Source: Candidatus Zixiibacteriota bacterium (GTDB lineage Bacteria > Zixibacteria > MSB-5A5 > WJJR01 > JAJRUJ01). From it: 59,076 nt of DNA. The translations under genes and the position numbers were made by a program. Below, one piece after another: positions 1 to 8,272 of the stretch (positions are counted from its first letter, which is position 1; every line of letters begins with the position of its first letter). The DNA is taken from positions 1 to 59,076 of the forward strand of contig JAJRUJ010000104.1 of assembly GCA_024277855.1 (NCBI GenBank), in the 5' to 3' direction. The notes under the pieces were generated by a model. It was not told where the DNA came from. It was given only the letters and a program-made list of their open reading frames with translations, and did no database searches.

Positions 1-897
<897 letters not shown>

Positions 898-924
898 AAA
901 TAATCTCTTATTCTCTGCGTAAGC

Positions 925-947
925 GAAGCGATTTTAGTGATCGCTTC
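925..947 (-). other. Hairpin in 16S leader
   Basis: An 8-bp inverted repeat (GAAGCGAT / ATCGCTTC) with a 7-nt loop lies about 30 nt upstream of the mature 16S 5' end. Its position fits a structured rRNA leader, perhaps near a processing site. There is no T-tract, so it is not a terminator. The role is inferred from position only. Confidence 0.45.
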
Positions 948-1031
948 TGACATTGACATGGCTGGTTGCTTCCACAAACGTGAAAACACCAAGCCCGCAC
1001 CAATCGATCCGAACACGCACGCGCTATTTCG

Positions 1032-1043
1032 TTTTCAAAGAGC
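1032..1043 (-). promoter_or_regulatory. boxA-like rRNA antitermination element
   Basis: The minus strand reads GCTCTTTGAAAA, a close match to the boxA element bound by NusB/S10 in rRNA leaders, in a form common in FCB-group bacteria. It lies between the rRNA promoter (1077-1104) and the 16S gene, as expected for antitermination of the rrn operon. Assigned by motif and position. Confidence 0.7.
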
Positions 1044-1070
1044 AAAAAATACCTGCCACTTTAATGGCAG
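1044..1070 (-). terminator. Hairpin plus T6 at the start of the rrn leader (attenuator candidate)
   Basis: On the minus strand a 6-bp hairpin (CTGCCA / TGGCAG, loop TTAAAG) is followed three bases later by six T residues and then by boxA. It would form at the very 5' end of the transcript from the promoter at 1077-1104. The shape is that of a weak intrinsic terminator placed directly before an antitermination signal. A 5' stabilising stem is the alternative. Confidence 0.4.
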
Positions 1071-1076
1071 ACGCAC

Positions 1077-1104
1077 AATTTACTTAAAGACTTATTAAAG
1101 TCAA
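1077..1104 (-). promoter_or_regulatory. rRNA operon promoter
   Basis: The minus strand carries TTGACT (1104-1099) and TAAATT (1082-1077) with a 16-bp spacer. The surrounding DNA is AT-rich, as in a strong rrn promoter with upstream activation. Predicted start is near 1070, giving a leader of about 170 nt containing boxA. This places the tRNA pair upstream in a separate transcription unit. Confidence 0.65.
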
Positions 1105-1294
1105 GCGTTTTATTTTTAATCTGACGATATTTTTTAACTATCTCTCCAACTTATGCTTATATTCTTTGCCGGGTCTTCGACCCCGGCCCACCATCAAATC
1201 CGCTACAAGTACGCTTGCCTCACGGGTCTGTTTGCTGTCGCTTGTCAGGATTTGCCGATTTTTTGCTTTTTTCATGGTCTTCCGGAAAGGCAAA

Positions 1295-1367
1295 AGCCAC
1301 CGAGCGGGATCGAACCGCTGACCTGTCAATTACGAATCGACTGCTCTACCATCTGAGCTACGGTGGC
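1295..1367 (-). tRNA. tRNA-Thr (anticodon CGT)
   Basis: The reverse complement folds as a complete cloverleaf: 7-bp acceptor GCCACCG/CGGTGGC, D arm with GCTC...GAGC, anticodon stem GTCGA/TTGAC around loop TTCGTAA (anticodon CGT, reads ACG), and T arm AGCGG-TTCGATC-CCGCT. The anticodon stem includes a G-T pair. The discriminator base would be U and CCA is not encoded. It is the second gene of a tRNA-Phe/tRNA-Thr unit ahead of the rRNA promoter. Confidence 0.95.
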
Positions 1368-1398
1368 CGGTAATCAGTATTTCACATTTCGTGGATCA

Positions 1399-1418
1399 GA
1401 GCTGGAGCGAACCAGCTC
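1399..1418 (-). other. Hairpin between tRNA-Phe and tRNA-Thr
   Basis: A 7-bp inverted repeat (GAGCTGG / CCAGCTC, 6-nt loop) sits in the 170-nt spacer between the two tRNAs. No T-run follows, so it is more likely a processing or structural stem in the precursor than a terminator. Function unknown. Confidence 0.35.
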
Positions 1419-1537
1419 CGCCCCTTTACGGTCGACCGCAATGTAATTTATTATCGTTCCTCTACTTGCGAATCCCTCTCCGTCGTAACTCTCCTGGAGG
1501 TATCGGCCGATTTTTTTTAAATCCCCCACAAAAAAAG

Positions 1538-1610
<73 letters not shown>

Positions 1611-1638
1611 AATTCTCAGGCCTGCGCCTTGAGGCCTG

Positions 1639-1667
1639 TTTGTACGAATTTTTTTTGGTGAAGTCAA
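1639..1667 (-). promoter_or_regulatory. Promoter of the tRNA-Phe/tRNA-Thr unit
   Basis: Minus strand TTGACT (1667-1662), 17-bp spacer containing an A8 run, then TACAAA (1644-1639). The start would fall near 1632, just before tRNA-Phe. A hairpin CAGGCCT/AGGCCTG (1617-1638) overlaps the start region. Confidence 0.6.
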
Positions 1668-1718
1668 TAACAAATGGGACGTTCACCGCATTTTGCGACA
1701 GACGCTTCACCGTTGGGT

Positions 1719-2297
1719 CTATTTCCCTTTTTTCAAGGGTTTCGGCGCCACTTTCTTCCCCGCAACTCGGTAAACAAAGGAAGGGTTTACCCGCCCGAAT
1801 CCATTCGTGACGAACATCAGTTTATTATTCGGCGGGAGATTCACCGGTTTGACGGCAAAGGATTTGGTCGGGAAGGTATTTTTGCCGGATAGATAGAGCT
1901 TGACCACTTCACCGGTCCCCGGTGATAAATCGACGTATTTTTTATCTTTCTGGCCGGAGAGAACCATCAACATCACTGCGTTACTGTCGGGAAAGAGTTT
2001 GAATTGTTTGCGGCCATAATCCGCGCAACGGGTTCCGACATAAGAGAGTGAGTCGATTTTCACGGAGGCGTCATCGCAGGTAAATCCCAGCGGGAGCGAG
2101 AGTGAACGGATGACGTCTTTGTTGGTCACGGAGACCACGGCAACTCCGGAATTCTCAGTTGCCCCGGGATACAGGACAACTTCCACCAAATCTTTGACTA
2201 CTTCTGTTTTTGGTTTTTCCGCAACTTTTTCCTGGGCAACGGCAGTCGCCGCAAACGCCAGGCAAAGCAACAAAACAATCGTGAACCCTCGTCGCAT
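1719..2297 (-). CDS. Secreted protein of unknown function
   Basis: A 192-residue protein starting at the ATG at 2297, where an AGGAGG Shine-Dalgarno sits six bases upstream; an earlier in-frame start lacks one. The N-terminus MRRGFTIVLLLCLAFAATAVAQ is a clear Sec signal peptide with an AxA-type cleavage site near residue 20. The mature part (EKVAEKPKTEVVKDLVEVVLYPG...) is predicted beta-rich with four cysteines or fewer and ends in a basic KPLKKGK tail. It contains a stretch like those of secreted proteins with a cohesin-type or Ig-like fold, but no family is recognised. It stands alone between the tRNA unit and a GNAT gene. Function not assigned. Confidence 0.75.
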   Translation of the reverse strand: MRRGFTIVLLLCLAFAATAVAQEKVAEKPKTEVVKDLVEVVLYPGATENSGVAVVSVTNKDVIRSLSLPLGFTCDDASVKIDSLSYVGTRCADYGRKQFKLFPDSNAVMLMVLSGQKDKKYVDLSPGTGEVVKLYLSGKNTFPTKSFAVKPVNLPPNNKLMFVTNGFGRVNPSFVYRVAGKKVAPKPLKKGK

Positions 2298-2450
2298 GTA
2301 ACCTCCTGGACTAACCAACATATTTCATTTTATCTGTATCGGACATCGACAGTCGATATCTTACCGGCCGCCGCAACCGCTAACCCGTCACATTCTTTAT
2401 ACTCATATGGTGGTAAATCTGCCGACGCCGGTCAACAGGATTCGGCGAAA

Positions 2451-2894
2451 TTAGACATCAGGATGTTTGCGTTTGGAGAAGTAGTACATACCCTCCCAAA
2501 TTTTATAATCGCATTTCATGAAAAGGTTTTTGGAGGCGATATTCTCCGGCTCGACTAAAGCGACCGTGATTTCGGCGCCGAAATGGTCCGCGAGCACCCG
2601 CTCGGCCTCGCCGACCATCTGTATGGCCAACCCTCTCCCCCGATAATCCGGATCGACCGCCAACCGGTTGATCCAGCCCTTGCGGCCGTCGAAATTGGCC
2701 AGAACAAACGCGATCAGCCGGTCGCCGTCGAACATCCCGATCCAGCCGGCATTATCGACAGCCATTTCCCCCGCGATATGTTCACGCGTGTCACGGCCCT
2801 TCGGGCGGTAGGAGAGTTTAGCGCGATCCCAGAGGACAATCAGATCGTCAAAGTCCTCGATAGTCAGCGGTCGGATGTGGTATGTATTTCCCAT
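2451..2894 (-). CDS. GNAT-family N-acetyltransferase
   Basis: A 147-residue acetyl-CoA-dependent acetyltransferase of the GNAT superfamily, cytoplasmic. The protein begins MGNTYHIRPLTIEDFDDLIVL (strand 1/helix 1) and contains the motif A segment INRLAVDPDYRGRGLAIQMV, whose RGRGLA forms the pyrophosphate-binding loop. It ends with the motif B region ENIASKNLFMKCDYKI. An upstream in-frame start would add 22 residues outside the fold, so the ATG at 2894 is preferred even though its ribosome site is weak. The substrate cannot be told from sequence. RimI/YpeA-like architecture suggests a protein or small-molecule amine. It is divergent from the merR gene. Confidence 0.85.
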   Translation of the reverse strand: MGNTYHIRPLTIEDFDDLIVLWDRAKLSYRPKGRDTREHIAGEMAVDNAGWIGMFDGDRLIAFVLANFDGRKGWINRLAVDPDYRGRGLAIQMVGEAERVLADHFGAEITVALVEPENIASKNLFMKCDYKIWEGMYYFSKRKHPDV

Positions 2895-3045
2895 GCGTTG
2901 GTTTCCGGTCCGGTGAGAATAAAGGAGATTTGCCGAGAATGAGCAAGTGATCGCTGGCAATCAATGATGTCATTCCCGACGCCGGCGTTACGAGGGACTC
3001 GGCCCACCTCGTCGAAATTTTTTGTCGCCGGTGAGGATTCTGGCA

Positions 3046-3067
3046 ACTCCATACCATGGTATGGAGT
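3046..3067 (+). promoter_or_regulatory. MerR-type operator/promoter dyad
   Basis: A perfect 22-bp palindrome (half-site ACTCCATACCA) lies 28 bp before the merR start. Its CCATAC-CATG-GTATGG core has the same layout as the mer operator core (CCGTAC, four bases, GTACGG), which sits in the long 19-bp spacer of the mer promoter. Here GCAACT and CGTATC occupy the -35 and -10 places. This suggests autoregulation by the adjacent MerR. Confidence 0.75.
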
Positions 3068-3094
3068 CGTATCAGGTGGTGTAAGGAGAGAATC

Positions 3095-3553
3095 GTGGCT
3101 GGGAATAAAAGAAAATTGTTGGTTGGCGAGGTCGCTCGCCGAGCCGGAGTAAATGTGCAAACCGTCCTGTATTATGAACGCCGGGGGATTATACCCCAAG
3201 CCGAGCGCCGAACTTCGGGGTACCGCGAATTCGACCCGCAAACGGTCGACCTGATCGGATTCATCCAGCGCGCCCAGGAACTGGGTTTCACCCTGACGGA
3301 GATAACGGGACTTCTGGAACTCCGCAGCTCCACGGGAGCAAAGTGCAAAGAGGTAAGGGAAAAAGCGGTCGAAAAACTTGATCTTATCGAGATAAAAATC
3401 GGGCGGTTAGACGCAATGCGGACGGTGCTGCGACAGCTTGTACGATCCTGCTCGGGCCGGGGGCCTGTCCGCGATTGTCCGATCATTGAGGCAATACAAC
3501 AAACAGGTAAACCGGAACCGGAATTAAAAACTTCAATGAGGAGGAAACGATGA
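3095..3553 (+). CDS. merR: MerR-family regulator with the Hg(II)-type cysteine triad
   Basis: A 152-residue metal-responsive activator/repressor. The GTG start at 3095 is chosen because AAGGAGA lies four bases upstream. Residues 8-76 form the winged HTH (LVGEVARRAGVNVQTVLYYERRGI...TSGYREF), followed by the dimer helix. Cysteines fall at 84, 119 and 128, with spacings of 35 and 9. These are the spacings of the Hg-binding C82, C117 and C126 of Tn501/Tn21 MerR, and the CPIIEAIQ tail resembles MerR's CPLIASLQ. It overlaps the next gene by four bases (ATGA), and a palindromic operator lies directly upstream. No merT, merP or merA follows, so the regulon is unusual. Hg(II) sensing is inferred from the triad; another thiophilic metal is possible. 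Confidence 0.9.
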   Translation: MAGNKRKLLVGEVARRAGVNVQTVLYYERRGIIPQAERRTSGYREFDPQTVDLIGFIQRAQELGFTLTEITGLLELRSSTGAKCKEVREKAVEKLDLIEIKIGRLDAMRTVLRQLVRSCSGRGPVRDCPIIEAIQQTGKPEPELKTSMRRKR

Positions 3554-3813
3554 AACGGCAAATCGAAGTGTTTGTTGCCGGATGCCCGCTTTGTAGCGAC
3601 GCAGTCGCGGTGGTCAAAGAGATTGCCTGTGACGATTGTGACATTACCGTCCTCAACATGCAGGATGGAGACACGGCAGAGCAAGCCCGCCGATATGGCA
3701 TCCATGCGGTTCCTGCGGTTGTCGTCGACGGGAAACTCGCTGATTGTTGTTCGCGTGGTCCAATCAACCCGGAAACGCTCAAAGCGGCGGATATCGGGCG
3801 GCCGCGTAGCTGA
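3550..3813 (+). CDS. Cysteine-rich thioredoxin-fold protein (CPLC) in the merR operon
   Basis: An 87-residue cytoplasmic protein translated from the ATGA overlap with merR, with GAGGAGG just upstream. It has a thioredoxin/glutaredoxin-like layout: strand VFVAG, active-site CPLC at 12-15, and the cis-proline loop HAVPAVVVDGK with P55. It also carries a second CDDC pair (27-30) and a vicinal CC (66-67), so six of 87 residues are cysteine. The fold family resembles the small thioredoxin-like proteins of the TM0996/MTH895 type. Being the only gene coupled to a mercury-type MerR suggests a role in thiol-metal binding or reduction. That is inference; a plain redox role is the alternative. Confidence 0.85.
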   Translation: MKRQIEVFVAGCPLCSDAVAVVKEIACDDCDITVLNMQDGDTAEQARRYGIHAVPAVVVDGKLADCCSRGPINPETLKAADIGRPRS

Positions 3814-3824
3814 AAACTGAAAAC

Positions 3825-3845
3825 GGCGGGTGAAAATCACCCGCC
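3825..3845 (+). terminator. Hairpin after the merR operon
   Basis: A perfect 9-bp stem (GGCGGGTGA / TCACCCGCC) with an AAA loop lies 11 bp after the stop of the thioredoxin-fold gene. It lacks a T-tract, so it may act as a weak or Rho-assisted terminator or as an mRNA 3' stabiliser. Confidence 0.5.
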
Positions 3846-4039
3846 CTGCACAATTGCGGATTCCTACCGTGTCGGCGCATGCCCCAAAGAGCACACGTGG
3901 GACATACGCCACGCACGAAACGCTTTGCACCACCGCTTTGAAAGCGGGTGCTTTACATCCACCTTTTTTTGTGCTACATCAATGCAATTGATAGATATAT
4001 TTGGTGTACTGTTGCGCAAGAGGATTAGGAGTATCTGTC

Positions 4040-4597
4040 ATGGCGCTGCCGATAAAGCCGGTAATATTTGTGATTGTGACCGCCGCTATGTGTTTCTGGT
4101 CACGCGCATCACTGTTTCGACCTCGCTCGCATGGGTTTTACCGCCTGTTTGCCTGGATAGCGATTCTACTGTTGGTGCTGGCCAATATTGAACATTGGTT
4201 TGCCAATCCATTCCGGATTGCTCAATTGATCTCCTGGTTCTTGTTGATCGTCTCAGGGGTCCTCGTTCTTTGTGGGGTCCGGCAGTTGAAAGTTGTCGGG
4301 AAAGTCGACCCCTCCCGGAAGGACAAATCGTTGTTTAGTATCGAGAAAACCACCGAGCTTGTCACCAGCGGCGTTTATGGCTATATCCGGCATCCGCTAT
4401 ATAGCTCACTATTATTCCTTACTTGGGGAGTTTTTCTTAAACATCCTACATGGATTAGCCTCATATTTGCATCTATCTCCACCGGGTTACTGATTATCAC
4501 TGCGAAGATCGAGGAAGTTGAGAATATCCGATATTTCGGCGATGATTATCGTAAGTACAAACAACACAACAGGATGTTTATCCCCTTTGTTTGGTGA
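4040..4597 (+). CDS. Integral-membrane methyltransferase (ICMT/PEMT-like)
   Basis: A 185-residue polytopic membrane protein. The ATG at 4040 follows an AGGAG at eight bases and begins directly at the first membrane helix. Hydrophobic segments appear at about 5-22, 33-50, 60-80 and 130-152. The segment GVYGYIRHPLYSSLLFLTWG (about 112-131) is the signature of isoprenylcysteine carboxyl methyltransferase/phospholipid methyltransferase-like proteins, and the C-terminal EVENIRYFGDDYRKYKQ carries the conserved cofactor-site Glu and Tyr. These enzymes methylate membrane-bound substrates with S-adenosylmethionine; the bacterial substrate is unknown. A 15-bp dyad ATCAAT-GCA-ATTGAT lies upstream at 3978-3992. 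Confidence 0.82.
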   Translation: MALPIKPVIFVIVTAAMCFWSRASLFRPRSHGFYRLFAWIAILLLVLANIEHWFANPFRIAQLISWFLLIVSGVLVLCGVRQLKVVGKVDPSRKDKSLFSIEKTTELVTSGVYGYIRHPLYSSLLFLTWGVFLKHPTWISLIFASISTGLLIITAKIEEVENIRYFGDDYRKYKQHNRMFIPFVW

Positions 4598-4761
4598 TAT
4601 TACGGGCCGACGTGGCCGCCGCGGCGAACCTGTACCCACATGGGTTGGCCCACCGAACGTAGGGCGGGTGATTCTCCACCCACCGATTCTTTCACGCGGA
4701 GGATGACGAGCCCTCCATAGGCGGGCGGGCATCCGCCCCACTACATCTCCAATATCCAGAA

Positions 4762-5463
4762 TTATTTCTTTGCGCCGAGGTAAAGTCCCCGTTCATTCAG
4801 GCCTTTGGAGTCGTAAGTGACAGATAGTCCGGCGGCGGTGAAAGCCGCCTCCATTTCGGCGCGGTCGAACAGGCCCAGTTCGTGACGCTCGACAAAATGC
4901 TCGGTGCCCTCGGGTGTGCCGATTAAGTAATGCAGGTCAAAATACGAAAGCCGTCCCCGCGACAGGCTGGTGCCGACGCGGGCGATCTTGAGGTCAGGTT
5001 CGTCAATCTGGAGTGAGTGCACTTTTCCGAAAATCCAGGTGTCCGGGGTGAACCAGGGTTCGACGATCAGTATGCCGCCGGGGGCGAGATGACGGGCCAT
5101 GCACGCTATTGCTTTGTTGAGATTTTCGATGGTTTTGACATAACCGATCGAGCTGAACAGGGAGACAACGATCTCGTATTGTCGACCGAGATCGAAATCG
5201 ATCATGTCGGCCTCGTAGAATTCCAAATCGGGGAAACGCTCGCGAGTAATATTCACGAATTCGGCTGAGAGATCCAGCCCCGCGCAAGTGAAATGTTCCC
5301 GCAGGTAGTTTAGATGCGTGCCGGTGCCGCAGGCGACATCGAGCAGACGAGACGATTTTGACCGCAACCGCTCGGGGATAAATGTCAGAAGTTTTTCGAC
5401 TTCGGCCGGATAATCTTTGAAAGAATAAATCCGGTCGTAGTACTTGGCGGTCTTGGTAAACAT
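4762..5463 (-). CDS. Class I SAM-dependent methyltransferase
   Basis: A 233-residue cytoplasmic methyltransferase. LLDVACGTGTHLNYL (about 40-54) is motif I, the glycine-rich SAM-binding loop. AGLDLS (about 61-66) supplies the acidic residue that binds the ribose. YEADMIDFDL is the post-II region and GGILIVEPWFTPDTW is motif III/post-III. The C-terminal DRAEMEAAFTAAGLSVTYDSKGL is the usual last alpha/beta unit. The N-terminal YYDRIYSFKDYPAEV resembles small-molecule N- or O-methyltransferases. The start has an AGGA six bases upstream. It is separated from the exonuclease gene by 48 bp on the same strand. Substrate unknown. Confidence 0.88.
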   Translation of the reverse strand: MFTKTAKYYDRIYSFKDYPAEVEKLLTFIPERLRSKSSRLLDVACGTGTHLNYLREHFTCAGLDLSAEFVNITRERFPDLEFYEADMIDFDLGRQYEIVVSLFSSIGYVKTIENLNKAIACMARHLAPGGILIVEPWFTPDTWIFGKVHSLQIDEPDLKIARVGTSLSRGRLSYFDLHYLIGTPEGTEHFVERHELGLFDRAEMEAAFTAAGLSVTYDSKGLNERGLYLGAKK

Positions 5464-5511
5464 CGTAAATCCTGCTCACCCTACCCCATGCGTAGCGAAC
5501 GGCCGAATCGG

Positions 5512-6399
5512 TTAGTTGTTCCTGTCGCCCAGGTCGACACCGATACCGAATGGTGAGTCCTCATCAGGAACACTCTCCCATTTGACAATGCGGTCGAGAC
5601 GGAAATGCCGCTCGGCCTTTTTGCTGTAGCAGTAGGCAACAAGATAGATATAGTCCTGCTGGGCAATGACTTCCTTGAGGCGAATTTTACGCTGCGAGTG
5701 GAAACCGGACGCATCGACATACTCGATGGCAATTGGCTCACGCCGCTTGACCGGCCCGCGCAGTGACGGCGGGAGCAGCAACAGGGGATCGGTGCGCTCG
5801 CCCTCAACGGTCCAGCCGGAGACTTTATCGATAAACTGCCCGACATTTGGTTGGTCATCGGGGAATAGGACTTTGAGAAAATTCATCAACACCCGATGAG
5901 TGGTGCGGCAGTCGCCGAGAGCGCGGTGAGCGTCGGGGGTCTTGATCTTATAATGCCGGGCCAGCGAGCCGAGCGAATTGGAGCCATGCTGGAAATAACG
6001 CCGGGCAATCTGCAAAGTGTCGACGATCTGGTTGCGGGGCAGCGACAGGCCTGCCAGTCGGAGTTCGGCGGTCAGGAACCCGAAATCAAACGGGGCGTTA
6101 TGCGCCACCAAAATTGCGCCGTTGATAAATTCGGCAAATCGGCCGGCCAACTCGGCAAAAGTCGGGCGACCCACCAGCATCTCGGCGGTAATCCCATTGA
6201 CCGCGGCCGCACCGGGAGAAATCGAACGTTGCGGATCGATCAATTCGGCGAAGGTATCGATTTCGGTCTCACCCCGGGTTTTCAGGGCGCCGAGTTCGAC
6301 AACCCGGTCACCAAAGGCCGGATACAGCCCGGTCGTTTCGACATCGATAAAAACCAAGTCGACCGCGGCCAGGGGGAGTGTGTGGTCGGGAATAGTCAT
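5512..6399 (-). CDS. DnaQ-type 3'-5' exonuclease fused to a WYL-like domain
   Basis: A 295-residue fusion. Residues 12-180 are a DEDDh exonuclease: FIDVETTG (Exo I Asp and Glu), HNAPFDFGFL (Exo II Asp) and DAHRALGDC (Exo III His and Asp) are all intact, as in the epsilon subunit of DNA polymerase III and the PolC exonuclease. Residues about 215-275 (EPIAIEYVDASG...RKIRLKEVI...YIYLVAYCYSKKAERHFRLDRIVKWE) match the WYL domain pattern, ending in the FRLDRI signature. WYL domains sense ligands or nucleic acid ends and are common in defence and repair regulators. The pair suggests a regulated nuclease in repair or degradation. No polymerase gene is nearby. The start is in a weak ribosome-site context. 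Confidence 0.88.
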   Translation of the reverse strand: MTIPDHTLPLAAVDLVFIDVETTGLYPAFGDRVVELGALKTRGETEIDTFAELIDPQRSISPGAAAVNGITAEMLVGRPTFAELAGRFAEFINGAILVAHNAPFDFGFLTAELRLAGLSLPRNQIVDTLQIARRYFQHGSNSLGSLARHYKIKTPDAHRALGDCRTTHRVLMNFLKVLFPDDQPNVGQFIDKVSGWTVEGERTDPLLLLPPSLRGPVKRREPIAIEYVDASGFHSQRKIRLKEVIAQQDYIYLVAYCYSKKAERHFRLDRIVKWESVPDEDSPFGIGVDLGDRNN

Positions 6400-6469
6400 T
6401 TTGGGGTGATCCGTGGCGGGGGCGATGATTTGGGCTGATTCAAAAAACTCGCCGACCGAAAATTGACCC

Positions 6470-6937
6470 TCAGAGTTGGGTCTTGAAAGAAACGATCATC
6501 CATGTGTTGCCGTTGAAAACCAAGGCCATCTTGTTATAAAACTGAACCCGAGTAGTCCGGTCGATAAAGGAGACCTCAACAGTTGCGGAATCGCCGAATT
6601 CTTCGGTATCACCGATGACGATCTGGGTTTTTAACCAGCGATCACGGAGTTTACCGTCGCCGGTCAATGAGGTCACCAACCGGCCCGGCCAGTCAATTTC
6701 CGCCCCGGTGGTGTCACTTTTCTCCCGGAGATCGTTCTGCACCGCTACCCAGGCGCGGTCGAAATCGATATTTTTTTAAACGATAGTGGTATCATCGCTG
6801 TAAAGCGCGGAAAAAAGATCCATCACCGTCGATTTGGGAGTGGGCCGATCCGCACATCCACCAATTGAAAGCGCCAGGATAAACCCTGCACAGACGAGCG
6901 CGGTTCCCCAAATCCTGCCATTATGTCGTTTACTCAT
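6470..6937 (-). pseudogene. Lipoprotein gene interrupted by an in-frame TAA
   Basis: Translating from the ATG at 6937 gives a lipoprotein signal peptide with lipobox IGGC at about residues 26-29, then PTPKSTVMDLFSALYSDDTTIV. A TAA follows at codon 54 (6778-6776). The same frame then stays open and continues KNIDFDRAWVAVQNDLREK...WMIVSFKTQL to 6470, with no shift in frame. The distal part resembles small NTF2-like/DUF4878-type lipoproteins, whose fold would need both halves. The TAA lies at an A7 tract; a GAA codon would restore a 155-residue protein. The 3' piece on its own could start only at GTG 6742 without a ribosome site. It is a nonsense mutation, an assembly error or, less likely, readthrough. 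Confidence 0.72.
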
Positions 6938-6980
6938 CGCGGTCAAAATACCTCCGTGTCGGACAGTCTGTCAAGTCAAC

Positions 6981-7011
6981 AAAAAGACGTCCGCCTATAA
7001 GAACGGACGTC
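6981..7011 (-). terminator. Intrinsic terminator after the PorV-like gene
   Basis: On the minus strand an 8-bp stem (GACGTCCG / CGGACGTC) with a 10-nt loop is followed by TTTTT. It lies 26 bp after the stop of the PorV-like gene and separates it from the interrupted lipoprotein gene. Confidence 0.8.
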
Positions 7012-7036
7012 GGATATATTCGTTTACGCGAAAATA

Positions 7037-8017
7037 TTATAGCCGGGCAGTCAGACCGATCCGATGGACCGTACCCAAATCGGAGAGTCGCCCGAGTGCA
7101 TAGTCAATCCGGATTTGATTGTAAAGCACACCGAGTCCACCGGAAAACCCCGACCAATCATCTGAGGACGAGCCGGTTTCGATATCGTGACGCCGGGAAG
7201 AAAACCCTGCCCGGAAATAAAACGGAGCGAGTGAGACCAGTTCGGAGCCGAGGGAAAAGCGGACGCCGTCATCGGTGGCTTTATTGATTTCGGCGGCCAA
7301 AATCAGGGGCAGTCCCTCCAACCGGTGCGACGCGCCCACGGCGATTTTGAGCGGGAGTTCGTCTTTGTGCGATTCGGTCAGTCCTTTCATCTGGGCGCCA
7401 AGGTTGGTCGCGGCGAGGCCTATCTGTGTCCGCCCATCATCGAGATGGTACATCAGGCCGATATCAGCGGCCAAACCCCAGGAGGTGGAGTCCTGGATCG
7501 ACTCCATAATCAGCCGACCGGTCAGACCAAGCGAGACGTTATCGGAAAACCGTTTGGCCCCGGTGAGGGCGAAGGCAAAATCGGAAGCATTGAATTCGCC
7601 GAGGACGGTACCGTCGATGTCGGTTTCGGTCAGATTGCCGAAACTGAGATACTGGATCGAAGCGCCGAGCCATGATTCTTCGCCAATCGGTTTGGTCAAT
7701 GCAAGAAATCCCGACTGAAGATCGGAAACCCAGGAATTATACGAGGCCGCGACATAGGTAGCCCGCACGGCCGGGGTAGCGGCTCCCCAGTCCGGGGCAA
7801 GACGCATACCGGTGATCCCCGCGGGATTGTGGTACAACGCGGCGTGATCGTCGGCAAGAGCCACATAGGCATTCCCCATCGCCGCTGCACGTGCGCCGAC
7901 ACCGATTTTGAGGAATGAGTAGCCGGCAGTACCGGCATTATCATCAATCGCCCCGGCCGGAGTGGCGGCAAGGATGAGCACAGAGATCGCAACAAGGGCA
8001 AACAACATTCTTTTCAT
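7037..8017 (-). CDS. PorV/PorQ-family outer-membrane protein (UPF0164-like)
   Basis: A 326-residue beta-barrel protein. The ATG at 8017 is used because GGAAGG sits six bases upstream and MKRMLFALVAISVLILAATPAGA is a clean signal peptide. The N-terminal mature segment AGYSFLKIGVGARAAAMG, followed by YVALADDHAALYHNPAGI, is the hallmark of PorV/PorQ proteins. In type IX secretion PorV carries exported cargo to the attachment machinery. Alternating hydrophobic strands run to the C-terminus, with GLGVLYNQIRIDYAL near the end as the last barrel strands. It has its own promoter (8137-8165) and terminator. The family is clear; a role in exporting the sorting-domain proteins of this window is inference. 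Confidence 0.88.
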   Translation of the reverse strand: MKRMLFALVAISVLILAATPAGAIDDNAGTAGYSFLKIGVGARAAAMGNAYVALADDHAALYHNPAGITGMRLAPDWGAATPAVRATYVAASYNSWVSDLQSGFLALTKPIGEESWLGASIQYLSFGNLTETDIDGTVLGEFNASDFAFALTGAKRFSDNVSLGLTGRLIMESIQDSTSWGLAADIGLMYHLDDGRTQIGLAATNLGAQMKGLTESHKDELPLKIAVGASHRLEGLPLILAAEINKATDDGVRFSLGSELVSLAPFYFRAGFSSRRHDIETGSSSDDWSGFSGGLGVLYNQIRIDYALGRLSDLGTVHRIGLTARL

Positions 8018-8136
8018 CGGATACCTTCCGTCAGCATCACTATCACACATGACCTGCCGTCATCGTTGTCGGTGGCCGGTCGGTTGTTATCGGGTTTATA
8101 CGGTCGAGTAAAGGCCTTGTGCCCGATTTGTCTTCC

Positions 8137-8165
8137 TTTCTAACGTTCATCGGCAGGTTTGTCAA
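8137..8165 (-). promoter_or_regulatory. Promoter of the PorV-like gene
   Basis: Minus strand TTGACA (8165-8160), 17-bp spacer, TAGAAA (8142-8137). The predicted start near 8130 gives a leader of about 113 nt before the ATG at 8017. Confidence 0.6.
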
Positions 8166-8272
8166 CTTCCCCGCCCTTTTACATACTCCGTAAGTAAGGC
8201 AATCTTCCCCAATATTGGTGCCGGCCACCGCAAACCGGCGGTTTATCGGCAAAAAATGTACCCAACGGCAAG

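Noticed and set aside
6938-6980. TTGACA-18-TATTTT as promoter of the interrupted lipoprotein gene
   Set aside because: It would place the GGAGG ribosome site upstream of the transcript start.
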